From: Mesostigma viride
Lineage: Eukaryota; Streptophyta; Mesostigmatophyceae; Mesostigmatales; Mesostigmataceae
NCBI GenBank assembly: GCA_009746045.1
Contig: RPFO01000497.1
Location: forward strand, 523,001-583,000
DNA length: 60,000 nt
Reading direction: 5' to 3'
Below the pieces are notes generated by a model. That model saw only the letters and a list, made by a program, of their open reading frames with translations, searched no databases and was not told the origin of the DNA. Numbering within the stretch: position 1 is the first letter of the stretch; every line of letters starts with the position of its first letter. Positions 17,800 through 31,300 of this stretch are shown one piece after another. The position numbers were made by a program, and so were the translations under genes.

Positions 17800-18916
17800 G
17801 GAAACGTAGTGTTTAGTGCCAGGTGGTTGGGGCGTAGTGAATCCCAGGTTCTTGGGGCGCGACAGCCGTAGATTTCAGATCTTAATGACGGTTACGCAAT
17901 CTTGACCTTAGCCTGCACCCTGGCATCTCGTCGCGGGTCCTCGTCGCGGGTTCGCCGCCCTGGGCCTGCCGCTGCGATGGAGGATTCATGACCCAGGGAT
18001 CCAGGATCTTCCTGAATAACCCACAGTTGTGTATCAACCTGTAGTTTGCGATTCCACGAAGCTGGGCATCTATCCGGTCCATCCGTCATCACCAGAGAAG
18101 GAATCAGATTTGGGCAGATTTGCTGGTGCGGAAGTTTGGAATCTATTAGGGGTGTACGGCAATTTAGTGAATGCAAGGCTAGAATCCCGTTGCAGCCATC
18201 CGTCTACATGAATCCAGGGACGTCTTCTGACAGGATTTAGGTATTCCGGTTTCGTAACTCCCCGGGCCCTTGTTAGTTGGTCCACGTCACATTGCCCCGA
18301 TAAGTACCACCGGTACTCAAATCCGCGGCTCCATGTATATACGGCCCCGGCCACTATAGATTCTGCGCGGCCCATGAGCGGCGAATCCCAGGGAGTCCCC
18401 GGACGTATAGTAAGTCCCAATACGAAAGATTCTGCGGTTGACAAGAACCTGGTGGAATCTTTCCGTATCCCGCTCCCGCTCCCGCGCCCATACAGCTGAC
18501 TGACTGTAGCCGGTGCCCTAAATCCCCGGGTACATTCAAGTGTATGAAGCCAAGTGTTGTAACGGAAGATTCCGCCGTTAACCAGAGGGAATCGTTCCCG
18601 CTCCCGTGTGGGAACACCACCACCACAACAATAGATTCCGTCGTGGATGCTGGCGGACGGAAGATTCCATCAGCGCTCCCAAAAAGCTGGGTTGCTTAGC
18701 GCCGATCCAACGGTCAGAAACGCCCACAAAAAAAAAAGGCGACGCCCAGACGTAAAAAAAAAACCTGAAGCCCAAGAGGGAAAAAAAAAAAACGCCTCAT
18801 AAAAAGCGCCAAAACAGAGCGCCCGCTGAACCCGTCGACGTCCCCCCCCCCCCACGCTACGCTCGCCCACCCACCTCCCCCAACTCTCCGCGCCGCTTAA
18901 ACCTCCTCCGCTTGCC

Positions 18917-19021
18917 ATGGCCTCGTACTGGGTTTCTGGAGTCGAAATCGGACGGTGGCAAATCTCATCCACGGCTGATAAATGGCGCGCGCCGAGGATA
19001 AACATTTCAAGGAAAGGCTAA
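18917..19021 (+). CDS. Small conserved open frame (34 codons) in the satellite unit
   Basis: ATG lies in the context CTTGCCATGG, after a C/T-rich stretch resembling a 5' leader. The product starts MASYWVSGVEIGRW and ends at TAA. It recurs in every unit, as does all flanking DNA, so conservation says nothing about coding. I do not recognise it, and it is more likely not a gene. Confidence 0.12.
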   Translation: MASYWVSGVEIGRWQISSTADKWRAPRINISRKG

Positions 19022-19187
19022 ACGTTTCAAGGAAAGGCTAAACGTTTCAAGGAAACGTTTCGAACTTTAAAAGTGACATCCTACGGCTCGAAACGGCGGG
19101 CCGAGATCTAGACGGTTGAAAATGCGCGTGCGACAAGCAATTTGTTCCCCCCGTGACAATAAACGAAATGGCGCACTGCTTACCACC

Positions 19188-19365
19188 AAAAGTGGACAAG
19201 TAGAGCTTTACTCACTGGACCCGAGTGCGGAAAGCAATTTGTCGCCACGCGGGCTGCTTTTCGCCCACGAGGGCCGGCGGCCCGAGTGGTGCGAAAAGCA
19301 GACCGAGTGGCGACAAATTGCTTTCCGCACGAGGGTCCAGTGAGTAAAGCGGCTTGTCCACTTTT
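19188..19365. repeat. 178-bp palindrome at the satellite unit junction (representative copy)
   Basis: AAAAGTGGACAAG at 19188-19200 pairs with CTTGTCCACTTTT at 19353-19365. Inside, GCTTTACTCACTGGACCC pairs with its complement at 19333-19350, and the arms continue with few mismatches to the GGCCGGCGGCCC centre. The palindrome recurs at every unit boundary. In unit 1 the outermost left part is replaced by the CAG tract, and in unit 10 the centre lacks two bases. Confidence 0.9.
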
Positions 19366-22300
19366 TTAGCCCACGGACCGGAATCAAAGGATATTTGACA
19401 GATTTCGGTGATCTAAGAGATAGAATCTTCTCTGTAAGTCTTAGAATTCGCACTAACACAAGAGAATATCAGTCGCCACTCAAAGAATCGGATCTACCCT
19501 GGATCTACTCGGGTTTGGAGCTCCGAAACATCACCACTCGGGCCGCCGGCCCTCGTGGGCGAAAAGCAGCCCGCGTGGCGACAAATTGCTTTCCGCACTC
19601 GGGTCCAGTGAGTAAAGCGGCTTGTCCACTTTTTTAGCCCACGGACCGGAATCAAAGGATATTTGACAGATTTCGGTGATCTAAGAGATAGAATCTTCTC
19701 TGTAAGTCTTAGAATTCGCACTAACACAAGAGAATATCAGTCGCCACTCAAAGAATCGGATCTACCCTGGATCTACTCGGGTTTGGAGCTCCGAAACATG
19801 GAAACGTAGTGTTTAGTGCCAGGTGGTTGGGGCGTAGTGAATCCCAGGTTCTTGGGGCGCGACAGCCGTAGATTTCAGATCTTAATGACGGTTACGCAAT
19901 CTTGACCTTAGCCTGCACCCTGGCATCTCGTCGCGGGTCCTCGTCGCGGGTTCGCCGCCCTGGGCCTGCCGCTGCGATGGAGGATTCATGACCCAGGGAT
20001 CCAGGATCTTCCTGAATAACCCACAGTTGTGTATCAACCTGTAGTTTGCGATTCCACGAAGCTGGGCATCTATCCGGTCCATCCGTCATCACCAGAGAAG
20101 GAATCAGATTTGGGCAGATTTGCTGGTGCGGAAGTTTGGAATCTATTAGGGGTGTACGGCAATTTAGTGAATGCAAGGCTAGAATCCCGTTGCAGCCATC
20201 CGTCTACATGAATCCAGGGACGTCTTCTGACAGGATTTAGGTATTCCGGTTTCGTAACTCCCCGGGCCCTTGTTAGTTGGTCCACGTCACATTGCCCCGA
20301 TAAGTACCACCGGTACTCAAATCCGCGGCTCCATGTATATACGGCCCCCGGCCACTATAGATTCTGCGCGGCCCATGAGCGGCGAATCCCAGGGAGTCCC
20401 CGGACGTATAGTAAGTCCCAATACGAAAGATTCTGCGGTTGACAAGAACCTGGTGGAATCTTTCCGTATCCCGCTCCCGCTCCCGCGCCCATACAGCTGA
20501 CTGACTGTAGCCGGTGCCCTAAATCCCCGGGTACATTCAAGTGTATGAAGCCAAGTGTTGTAACGGAAGATTCCGCCGTTAACCAGAGGGAATCGTTCCC
20601 GCTCCCGTGTGGGAACACCACCACCACAACAATAGATTCCGTCGTGGATGCTGGCGGACGGAAGATTCCATCAGCGCTCCCAAAAAGCTGGGTTGCTTAG
20701 CGCCGATCCAACGGTCAGAAACGCCCACAAAAAAAAAAGGCGACGCCCAGACGTAAAAAAAAAACCTGAAGCCCAAGAGGGAAAAAAAAAAAACGCCTCA
20801 TAAAAAGCGCCAAAACAGAGCGCCCGCTGAACCCGTCGACGTCCCCCCCCCCCCACGCTACGCTCGCCCACCCACCTCCCCCAACTCTCCGCGCCGCTTA
20901 AACCTCCTCCGCTTGCCATGGCCTCGTACTGGGTTTCTGGAGTCGAAATCGGACGGTGGCAAATCTCATCCACGGCTGATAAATGGCGCGCGCCGAGGAT
21001 AAACATTTCAAGGAAAGGCTAAACGTTTCAAGGAAAGGCTAAACGTTTCAAGGAAACGTTTCGAACTTTAAAAGTGACATCCTACGGCTCGAAACGGCGG
21101 GCCGAGATCTAGACGGTTGAAAGCAATTTGTTCCCCCCGTGACAATAAACGAAATGGCGCACTGCTTACCACCAAAAGTGGACAAGTAGAGCTTTACTCA
21201 CTGGACCCGAGTGCGGAAAGCAATTTGTCGCCACGCGGGCTGCTTTTCGCCCACGAGGGCCGGCGGCCCGAGTGGTGCGAAAAGCAGACCGAGTGGCGAC
21301 AAATTGCTTTCCGCACGAGGGTCCAGTGAGTAAAGCGGCTTGTCCACTTTTTTAGCCCACGGACCGGAATCAAAGGATATTTGACAGATTTCGGTGATCT
21401 AAGAGATAGAATCTTCTCTGTAAGTCTTAGAATTCGCACTAACACAAAGTCGCCACTCAAAGAATCGGATCTACCCTGGATCTACTCGGGTTTGGAGCTC
21501 CGAAACATGGAAACGTAGTGTTTAGTGCCAGGTGGTTGGGGCGTAGTGAATCCCAGGTTCTTGGGGTGCGACAGCCGTAGATTTCAGATCTTAATGACGG
21601 TTACGCAATCTTGACCTTAGCCTGCACCCTGGCATCTCGTCGCGGGTCCTCAACGCTTCGCCGCCCTGGGCCTGCCGCTGCGATGGAGGATTCATGACCC
21701 AGGGATCCAGGATCTTCCTGAATAACCCACAGTTGTGTATCAACCTGTAGTTTGCGATTCCACGAAGCTGGGCATCTATCCGGTCCATCCGTCATCACCA
21801 GAGAAGGAATCAGATTTGGGCAGATTTGCTGGTGCGGAAGTTTGGAATCTATTAGGGGTGTACGGCAATTAAGTGAATGCAAGGCTAGAATCCCGTTGCA
21901 GCCATCCGTCTACATGAATCCAGGGACGTCTTCTGACAGGATTTAGGTATTCCGGTTTCGTAACTCCCCGGGCCCTTGTTAGTTGGTCCACGTCACATTG
22001 CCCCGATAAGTACCACCGGTACTCAAATCCGCGGCTCCATGTATATACGGCCCCCGGCCACTATAGATTCTGCGCGGCCCATGAGCGGCGAATCCCAGGG
22101 AGTCCCCGGACGTATAGTAAGTCCCAATACGAAAGATTCTGCGGTTGACAAGAACCTGGTGGAATCTTTCCGTATCCCGCTCCCGCTCCCGCGCCCATAC
22201 AGCTGACTGACTGTAGCCGGTGCCCTAAATCCCCGGGTACATTCAAGTGTATGAAGCCAAGTGTTGTAACGGAAGATTCCGCCGTTAACCAGAGGGAATC

Positions 22301-25300
22301 GTTCCCGCTCCCGTGTGGGAACACCACCACCACAACAATAGATTCCGTCGTGGATGCTGGCGGACGGAAGATTCCATCAGCGCTCCCAAAAAGCTGGGTT
22401 GCTTAGCGCCGATCCAACGGTCAGAAACGCCCACAAAAAAAAAAGGCGACGCCCAGACGTAAAAAAAAAACCTGAAGCCCAAGAGGGAAAAAAAAAAAAC
22501 GCCTCATAAAAAGCGCCAAAACAGAGCGCCCGCTGAACCCGTCGACGTCCCCCCCCCCCCCACGCTACGCTCGCCCACCCACCTCCCCCAACTCTCCGCG
22601 CCGCTTAAACCTCCTCCGCTTGCCATGGCCTCGTACTGGGTTTCTGGAGTCGAAATCGGACGGTGGCAAATCTCATCCACGGCTGATAAATGGCGCGCGC
22701 CGAGGATAAACATTTCAAGGAAAGGCTAAACGTTTCAAGGAAAGGCTAAACGTTTCAAGGAAACGTTTCGAACTTTAAAAGTGACATCCTACGGCTCGAA
22801 ACGGCGGGCCGAGATCTAGACGGTTGAAAATGCGCGTGCGACAAGCAATTTGTTCCCCCCGTGACAATAAACGAAATGGCGCACTGCTTACCACCAAAAG
22901 TGGACAAGTAGAGCTTTACTCACTGGACCCGAGTGCGGAAAGCAATTTGTCGCCACGCGGGCTGCTTTTCGCCCACGAGGGCCGGCGGCCCGAGTGGTGC
23001 GAAAAGCAGACCGAGTGGCGACAAATTGCTTTCCGCACGAGGGTCCAGTGAGTAAAGCGGCTTGTCCACTTTTTTAGCCCACGGACCGGAATCAAAGGAT
23101 ATTTGACAGATTTCGGTGATCTAAGAGATAGAATCTTCTCTGTAAGTCTTAGAATTCGCACTAACACAAGAGAATATCAGTCGCCACTCAAAGAATCGGA
23201 TCTACCCTGGATCTACTCGGGTTTGGAGCTCCGAAACATCACCACTCGGGCCGCCGGCCCTCGTGGGCGAAAAGCAGCCCGCGTGGCGACAAATTGCTTT
23301 CCGCACTCGGGTCCAGTGAGTAAAGCGGCTTGTCCACTTTTTTAGCCCACGGACCGGAATCAAAGGATATTTGACAGATTTCGGTGATCTAAGAGATAGA
23401 ATCTTCTCTGTAAGTCTTAGAATTCGCACTAACACAAGAGAATATCAGTCGCCACTCAAAGAATCGGATCTACCCTGGATCTACTCGGGTTTGGAGCTCC
23501 GAAACATGGAAACGTAGTGTTTAGTGCCAGGTGGTTGGGGCGTAGTGAATCCCAGGTTCTTGGGGCGCGACAGCCGTAGATTTCAGATCTTAATGACGGT
23601 TACGCAATCTTGACCTTAGCCTGCACCCTGGCATCTCGTCGCGGGTCCTCGTCGCGGGTTCGCCGCCCTGGGCCTGCCGCTGCGATGGAGGATTCATGAC
23701 CCAGGGATCCAGGATCTTCCTGAATAACCCACAGTTGTGTATCAACCTGTAGTTTGCGATTCCACGAAGCTGGGCATCTATCCGGTCCATCCGTCATCAC
23801 CAGAGAAGGAATCAGATTTGGGCAGATTTGCTGGTGCGGAAGTTTGGAATCTATTAGGGGTGTACGGCAATTTAGTGAATGCAAGGCTAGAATCCCGTTG
23901 CAGCCATCCGTCTACATGAATCCAGGGACGTCTTCTGACAGGATTTAGGTATTCCGGTTTCGTAACTCCCCGGGCCCTTGTTAGTTGGTCCACGTCACAT
24001 TGCCCCGATAAGTACCACCGGTACTCAAATCCGCGGCTCCATGTATATACGGCCCCCGGCCACTATAGATTCTGCGCGGCCCATGAGCGGCGAATCCCAG
24101 GGAGTCCCCGGACGTATAGTAAGTCCCAATACGAAAGATTCTGCGGTTGACAAGAACCTGGTGGAATCTTTCCGTATCCCGCTCCCGCTCCCGCGCCCAT
24201 ACAGCTGACTGACTGTAGCCGGTGCCCTAAATCCCCGGGTACATTCAAGTGTATGAAGCCAAGTGTTGTAACGGAAGATTCCGCCGTTAACCAGAGGGAA
24301 TCGTTCCCGCTCCCGTGTGGGAACACCACCACCACAACAATAGATTCCGTCGTGGATGCTGGCGGACGGAAGATTCCATCAGCGCTCCCAAAAAGCTGGG
24401 TTGCTTAGCGCCGATCCAACGGTCAGAAACGCCCACAAAAAAAAAAGGCGACGCCCAGACGTAAAAAAAAAACCTGAAGCCCAAGAGGGAAAAAAAAAAA
24501 ACGCCTCATAAAAAGCGCCAAAACAGAGCGCCCGCTGAACCCGTCGACGTCCCCCCCCCCCCACGCTACGCTCGCCCACCCACCTCCCCCAACTCTCCGC
24601 GCCGCTTAAACCTCCTCCGCTTGCCATGGCCTCGTACTGGGTTTCTGGAGTCGAAATCGGACGGTGGCAAATCTCATCCACGGCTGATAAATGGCGCGCG
24701 CCGAGGATAAACATTTCAAGGAAAGGCTAAACGTTTCAAGGAAAGGCTAAACGTTTCAAGGAAACGTTTCGAACTTTAAAAGTGACATCCTACGGCTCGA
24801 AACGGCGGGCCGAGATCTAGACGGTTGAAAGCAATTTGTTCCCCCCGTGACAATGCGCACTGCTTACCACCAAAAGTGGACAAGTAGAGCTTTACTCACT
24901 GGACCCGAGTGCGGAAAGCAATTTGTCGCCACGCGGGCTGCTTTTCGCCCACGAGGGCCGGCGGCCCGAGTGGTGCGAAAAGCAGACCGAGTGGCGACAA
25001 ATTGCTTTCCGCACGAGGGTCCAGTGAGTAAAGCGGCTTGTCCACTTTTTTAGCCCACGGACCGGAATCAAAGGATATTTGACAGATTTCGGTGATCTAA
25101 GAGATAGAATCTTCTCTGTAAGTCTTAGAATTCGCACTAACACAAAGTCGCCACTCAAAGAATCGGATCTACCCTGGATCTACTCGGGTTTGGAGCTCCG
25201 AAACATGGAAACGTAGTGTTTAGTGCCAGGTGGTTGGGGCGTAGTGAATCCCAGGTTCTTGGGGTGCGACAGCCGTAGATTTCAGATCTTAATGACGGTT

Positions 25301-28300
25301 ACGCAATCTTGACCTTAGCCTGCACCCTGGCATCTCGTCGCGGGTCCTCAACGCTTCGCCGCCCTGGGCCTGCCGCTGCGATGGAGGATTCATGACCCAG
25401 GGATCCAGGATCTTCCTGAATAACCCACAGTTGTGTATCAACCTGTAGTTTGCGATTCCACGAAGCTGGGCATCTATCCGGTCCATCCGTCATCACCAGA
25501 GAAGGAATCAGATTTGGGCAGATTTGCTGGTGCGGAAGTTTGGAATCTATTAGGGGTGTACGGCAATTAAGTGAATGCAAGGCTAGAATCCCGTTGCAGC
25601 CATCCGTCTACATGAATCCAGGGACGTCTTCTGACAGGATTTAGGTATTCCGGTTTCGTAACTCCCCGGGCCCTTGTTAGTTGGTCCACGTCACATTGCC
25701 CCGATAAGTACCACCGGTACTCAAATCCGCGGCTCCATGTATATACGGCCCCCGGCCACTATAGATTCTGCGCGGCCCATGAGCGGCGAATCCCAGGGAG
25801 TCCCCGGACGTATAGTAAGTCCCAATACGAAAGATTCTGCGGTTGACAAGAACCTGGTGGAATCTTTCCGTATCCCGCTCCCGCTCCCGCGCCCATACAG
25901 CTGACTGACTGTAGCCGGTGCCCTAAATCCCCGGGTACATTCAAGTGTATGAAGCCAAGTGTTGTAACGGAAGATTCCGCCGTTAACCAGAGGGAATCGT
26001 TCCCGCTCCCGTGTGGGAACACCACCACCACAACAATAGATTCCGTCGTGGATGCTGGCGGACGGAAGATTCCATCAGCGCTCCCAAAAAGCTGGGTTGC
26101 TTAGCGCCGATCCAACGGTCAGAAACGCCCACAAAAAAAAAAGGCGACGCCCAGACGTAAAAAAAAAACCTGAAGCCCAAGAGGGAAAAAAAAAAAACGC
26201 CTCATAAAAAGCGCCAAAACAGAGCGCCCGCTGAACCCGTCGACGTCCCCCCCCCCCCACGCTACGCTCGCCCACCCACCTCCCCCAACTCTCCGCGCCG
26301 CTTAAACCTCCTCCGCTTGCCATGGCCTCGTACTGGGTTTCTGGAGTCGAAATCGGACGGTGGCAAATCTCATCCACGGCTGATAAATGGCGCGCGCCGA
26401 GGATAAACATTTCAAGGAAAGGCTAAACGTTTCAAGGAAAGGCTAAACGTTTCAAGGAAACGTTTCGAACTTTAAAAGTGACATCCTACGGCTCGAAACG
26501 GCGGGCCGAGATCTAGACGGTTGAAAATGCGCGTGCGACAAGCAATTTGTTCCCCCCGTGACAATAAACGAAATGGCGCACTGCTTACCACCAAAAGTGG
26601 ACAAGTAGAGCTTTACTCACTGGACCCGAGTGCGGAAAGCAATTTGTCGCCACGCGGGCTGCTTTTCGCCCACGAGGGCCGGCGGCCCGAGTGGTGCGAA
26701 AAGCAGACCGAGTGGCGACAAATTGCTTTCCGCACGAGGGTCCAGTGAGTAAAGCGGCTTGTCCACTTTTTTAGCCCACGGACCGGAATCAAAGGATATT
26801 TGACAGATTTCGGTGATCTAAGAGATAGAATCTTCTCTGTAAGTCTTAGAATTCGCACTAACACAAAGTCGCCACTCAAAGAATCGGATCTACCCTGGAT
26901 CTACTCGGGTTTGGAGCTCCGAAACATGGAAACGTAGTGTTTAGTGCCAGGTGGTTGGGGCGTAGTGAATCCCAGGTTCTTGGGGTGCGACAGCCGTAGA
27001 TTTCAGATCTTAATGACGGTTACGCAATCTTGACCTTAGCCTGCACCCTGGCATCTCGTCGCGGGTCCTCAACGCTTCGCCGCCCTGGGCCTGCCGCTGC
27101 GATGGAGGATTCATGACCCAGGGATCCAGGATCTTCCTGAATAACCCACAGTTGTGTATCAACCTGTAGTTTGCGATTCCACGAAGCTGGGCATCTATCC
27201 GGTCCATCCGTCATCACCAGAGAAGGAATCAGATTTGGGCAGATTTGCTGGTGCGGAAGTTTGGAATCTATTAGGGGTGTACGGCAATTAAGTGAATGCA
27301 AGGCTAGAATCCCGTTGCAGCCATCCGTCTACATGAATCCAGGGACGTCTTCTGACAGGATTTAGGTATTCCGGTTTCGTAACTCCCCGGGCCCTTGTTA
27401 GTTGGTCCACGTCACATTGCCCCGATAAGTACCACCGGTACTCAAATCCGCGGCTCCATGTATATACGGCCCCCGGCCACTATAGATTCTGCGCGGCCCA
27501 TGAGCGGCGAATCCCAGGGAGTCCCCGGACGCATAGTAAGTCCCGATACGAAAGATTCTGCGGTTGACAAGAACCTGGTGGAATCTTTCCGTATCCCGCT
27601 CCCGCTCCCGCGCCCATACAGCTGACTGACTGTAGCCGGTGCCCTAAATCCCCGGGTACATTCAAGTGTATGAAGCCAAGTGTTGTAACGGAAGATTCCG
27701 CCGTTAACCAGAGGGAATCGTTCCCGCTCCCGTGTGGGAACACCACCACCACAACAATAGATTCCGTCGTGGATGCTGGCGGACGGAAGATTCCATCAGC
27801 GCTCCCAAAAAGCTGGGTTGCTTAGCGCCGATCCAACGGTCAGAAACGCCCACAAAAAAAAAAGGCGACGCCCAGACGTAAAAAAAAAACCTGAAGCCCA
27901 AGAGGGAAAAAAAAAAAACGCCTCATAAAAAGCGCCAAAACAGAGCGCCCGCTGAACCCGTCGACGTCCCCCCCCCCCCACGCTACGCTCGCCCACCCAC
28001 CTCCCCCAACTCTCCGCGCCGCTTAAACCTCCTCCGCTTGCCATGGCCTCGTACTGGGTTTCTGGAGTCGAAATCGGACGGTGGCAAATCTCATCCACGG
28101 CTGATAAATGGCGCGCGCCGAGGATAAACATTTCAAGGAAAGGCTAAACGTTTCAAGGAAAGGCTAAACGTTTCAAGGAAACGTTTCGAACTTTAAAAGT
28201 GACATCCTACGGCTCGAAACGGCGGGCCGAGATCTAGACGGTTGAAAATGCGCGTGCGACAAGCAATTTGTTCCCCCCGTGACAATAAACGAAATGGCGC

Positions 28301-31300
28301 ACTGCTTACCACCAAAAGTGGACAAGTAGAGCTTTACTCACTGGACCCGAGTGCGGAAAGCAATTTGTCGCCACGCGGGCTGCTTTTCGCCCACGAGGGC
28401 CGGCGGCCCGAGTGGTGCGAAAAGCAGACCGAGTGGCGACAAATTGCTTTCCGCACGAGGGTCCAGTGAGTAAAGCGGCTTGTCCACTTTTTTAGCCCAC
28501 GGACCGGAATCAAAGGATATTTGACAGATTTCGGTGATCTAAGAGATAGAATCTTCTCTGTAAGTCTTAGAATTCGCACTAACACAAAGTCGCCACTCAA
28601 AGAATCGGATCTACCCTGGATCTACTCGGGTTTGGAGCTCCGAAACATGGAAACGTAGTGTTTAGTGCCAGGTGGTTGGGGCGTAGTGAATCCCAGGTTC
28701 TTGGGGTGCGACAGCCGTAGATTTCAGATCTTAATGACGGTTACGCAATCTTGACCTTAGCCTGCACCCTGGCATCTCGTCGCGGGTCCTCAACGCTTCG
28801 CCGCCCTGGGCCTGCCGCTGCGATGGAGGATTCATGACCCAGGGATCCAGGATCTTCCTGAATAACCCACAGTTGTGTATCAACCTGTAGTTTGCGATTC
28901 CACGAAGCTGGGCATCTATCCGGTCCATCCGTCATCACCAGAGAAGGAATCAGATTTGGGCAGATTTGCTGGTGCGGAAGTTTGGAATCTATTAGGGGTG
29001 TACGGCAATTAAGTGAATGCAAGGCTAGAATCCCGTTGCAGCCATCCGTCTACATGAATCCAGGGACGTCTTCTGACAGGATTTAGGTATTCCGGTTTCG
29101 TAACTCCCCGGGCCCTTGTTAGTTGGTCCACGTCACATTGCCCCGATAAGTACCACCGGTACTCAAATCCGCGGCTCCATGTATATACGGCCCCCGGCCA
29201 CTATAGATTCTGCGCGGCCCATGAGCGGCGAATCCCAGGGAGTCCCCGGACGCATAGTAAGTCCCGATACGAAAGATTCTGCGGTTGACAAGAACCTGGT
29301 GGAATCTTTCCGTATCCCGCTCCCGCTCCCGCGCCCATACAGCTGACTGACTGTAGCCGGTGCCCTAAATCCCCGGGTACATTCAAGTGTATGAAGCCAA
29401 GTGTTGTAACGGAAGATTCCGCCGTTAACCAGAGGGAATCGTTCCCGCTCCCGTGTGGGAACACCACCACCACAACAATAGATTCCGTCGCTGGCGGACG
29501 GAAGATTCCATCAGCGCTCCCAAAAAGCTGGGTTGCTTAGCGCCGATCCAACGGTCAGAAACGCCCACAAAAAAAAAAGGCGACGCCCAGACGTAAAAAA
29601 AAAACCTGAAGCCCAAGAGGGAAAAAAAAAAAACGCCTCATAAAAAGCGCCAAAACAGAGCGCCCGCTGAACCCGTCGACGTCCCCCCCCCCCCCACGCT
29701 ACGCTCGCCCACCCACCTCCCCCAACTCTCCGCGCCGCTTAAACCTCCTCCGCTTGCCATGGCCTCGTACTGGGTTTCTGGAGTCGAAATCGGACGGTGG
29801 CAAATCTCATCCACGGCTGATAAATGGCGCGCGCCGAGGATAAACATTTCAAGGAAAGGCTAAACGTTTCAAGGAAAGGCTAAACGTTTCAAGGAAACGT
29901 TTCGAACTTTAAAAGTGACATCCTACGGCTCGAAACGGCGGGCCGAGATCTAGACGGTTGAAAGCAATTTGTTCCCCCCGTGACAATAAACGAAATGGCG
30001 CACTGCTTACCACCAAAAGTGGACAAGTAGAGCTTTACTCACTGGACCCGAGTGCGGAAAGCAATTTGTCGCCACGCGGGCTGCTTTTCGCCCACGAGGG
30101 CCGGCGGCCCGAGTGGTGCGAAAAGCAGACCGAGTGGCGACAAATTGCTTTCCGCACGAGGGTCCAGTGAGTAAAGCGGCTTGTCCACTTTTTTAGCCCA
30201 CGGACCGGAATCAAAGGATATTTGACAGATTTCGGTGATCTAAGAGATAGAATCTTCTCTGTAAGTCTTAGAATTCGCACTAACACAAAGTCGCCACTCA
30301 AAGAATCGGATCTACCCTGGATCTACTCGGGTTTGGAGCTCCGAAACATGGAAACGTAGTGTTTAGTGCCAGGTGGTTGGGGCGTAGTGAATCCCAGGTT
30401 CTTGGGGTGCGACAGCCGTAGATTTCAGATCTTAATGACGGTTACGCAATCTTGACCTTAGCCTGCACCCTGGCATCTCGTCGCGGGTCCTCAACGCTTC
30501 GCCGCCCTGGGCCTGCCGCTGCGATGGAGGATTCATGACCCAGGGATCCAGGATCTTCCTGAATAACCCACAGTTGTGTATCAACCTGTAGTTTGCGATT
30601 CCACGAAGCTGGGCATCTATCCGGTCCATCCGTCATCACCAGAGAAGGAATCAGATTTGGGCAGATTTGCTGGTGCGGAAGTTTGGAATCTATTAGGGGT
30701 GTACGGCAATTAAGTGAATGCAAGGCTAGAATCCCGTTGCAGCCATCCGTCTACATGAATCCAGGGACGTCTTCTGACAGGATTTAGGTATTCCGGTTTC
30801 GTAACTCCCCGGGCCCTTGTTAGTTGGTCCACGTCACATTGCCCCGATAAGTACCACCGGTACTCAAATCCGCGGCTCCATGTATATACGGCCCCCGGCC
30901 ACTATAGATTCTGCGCGGCCCATGAGCGGCGAATCCCAGGGAGTCCCCGGACGTATAGTAAGTCCCAATACGAAAGATTCTGCGGTTGACAAGAACCTGG
31001 TGGAATCTTTCCGTATCCCGCTCCCGCTCCCGCGCCCATACAGCTGACTGACTGTAGCCGGTGCCCTAAATCCCCGGGTACATTCAAGTGTATGAAGCCA
31101 AGTGTTGTAACGGAAGATTCCGCCGTTAACCAGAGGGAATCGTTCCCGCTCCCGTGTGGGAACACCACCACCACAACAATAGATTCCGTCGTGGATGCTG
31201 GCGGACGGAAGATTCCATCAGCGCTCCCAAAAAGCTGGGTTGCTTAGCGCCGATCCAACGGTCAGAAACGCCCACAAAAAAAAAAGGCGACGCCCAGACG

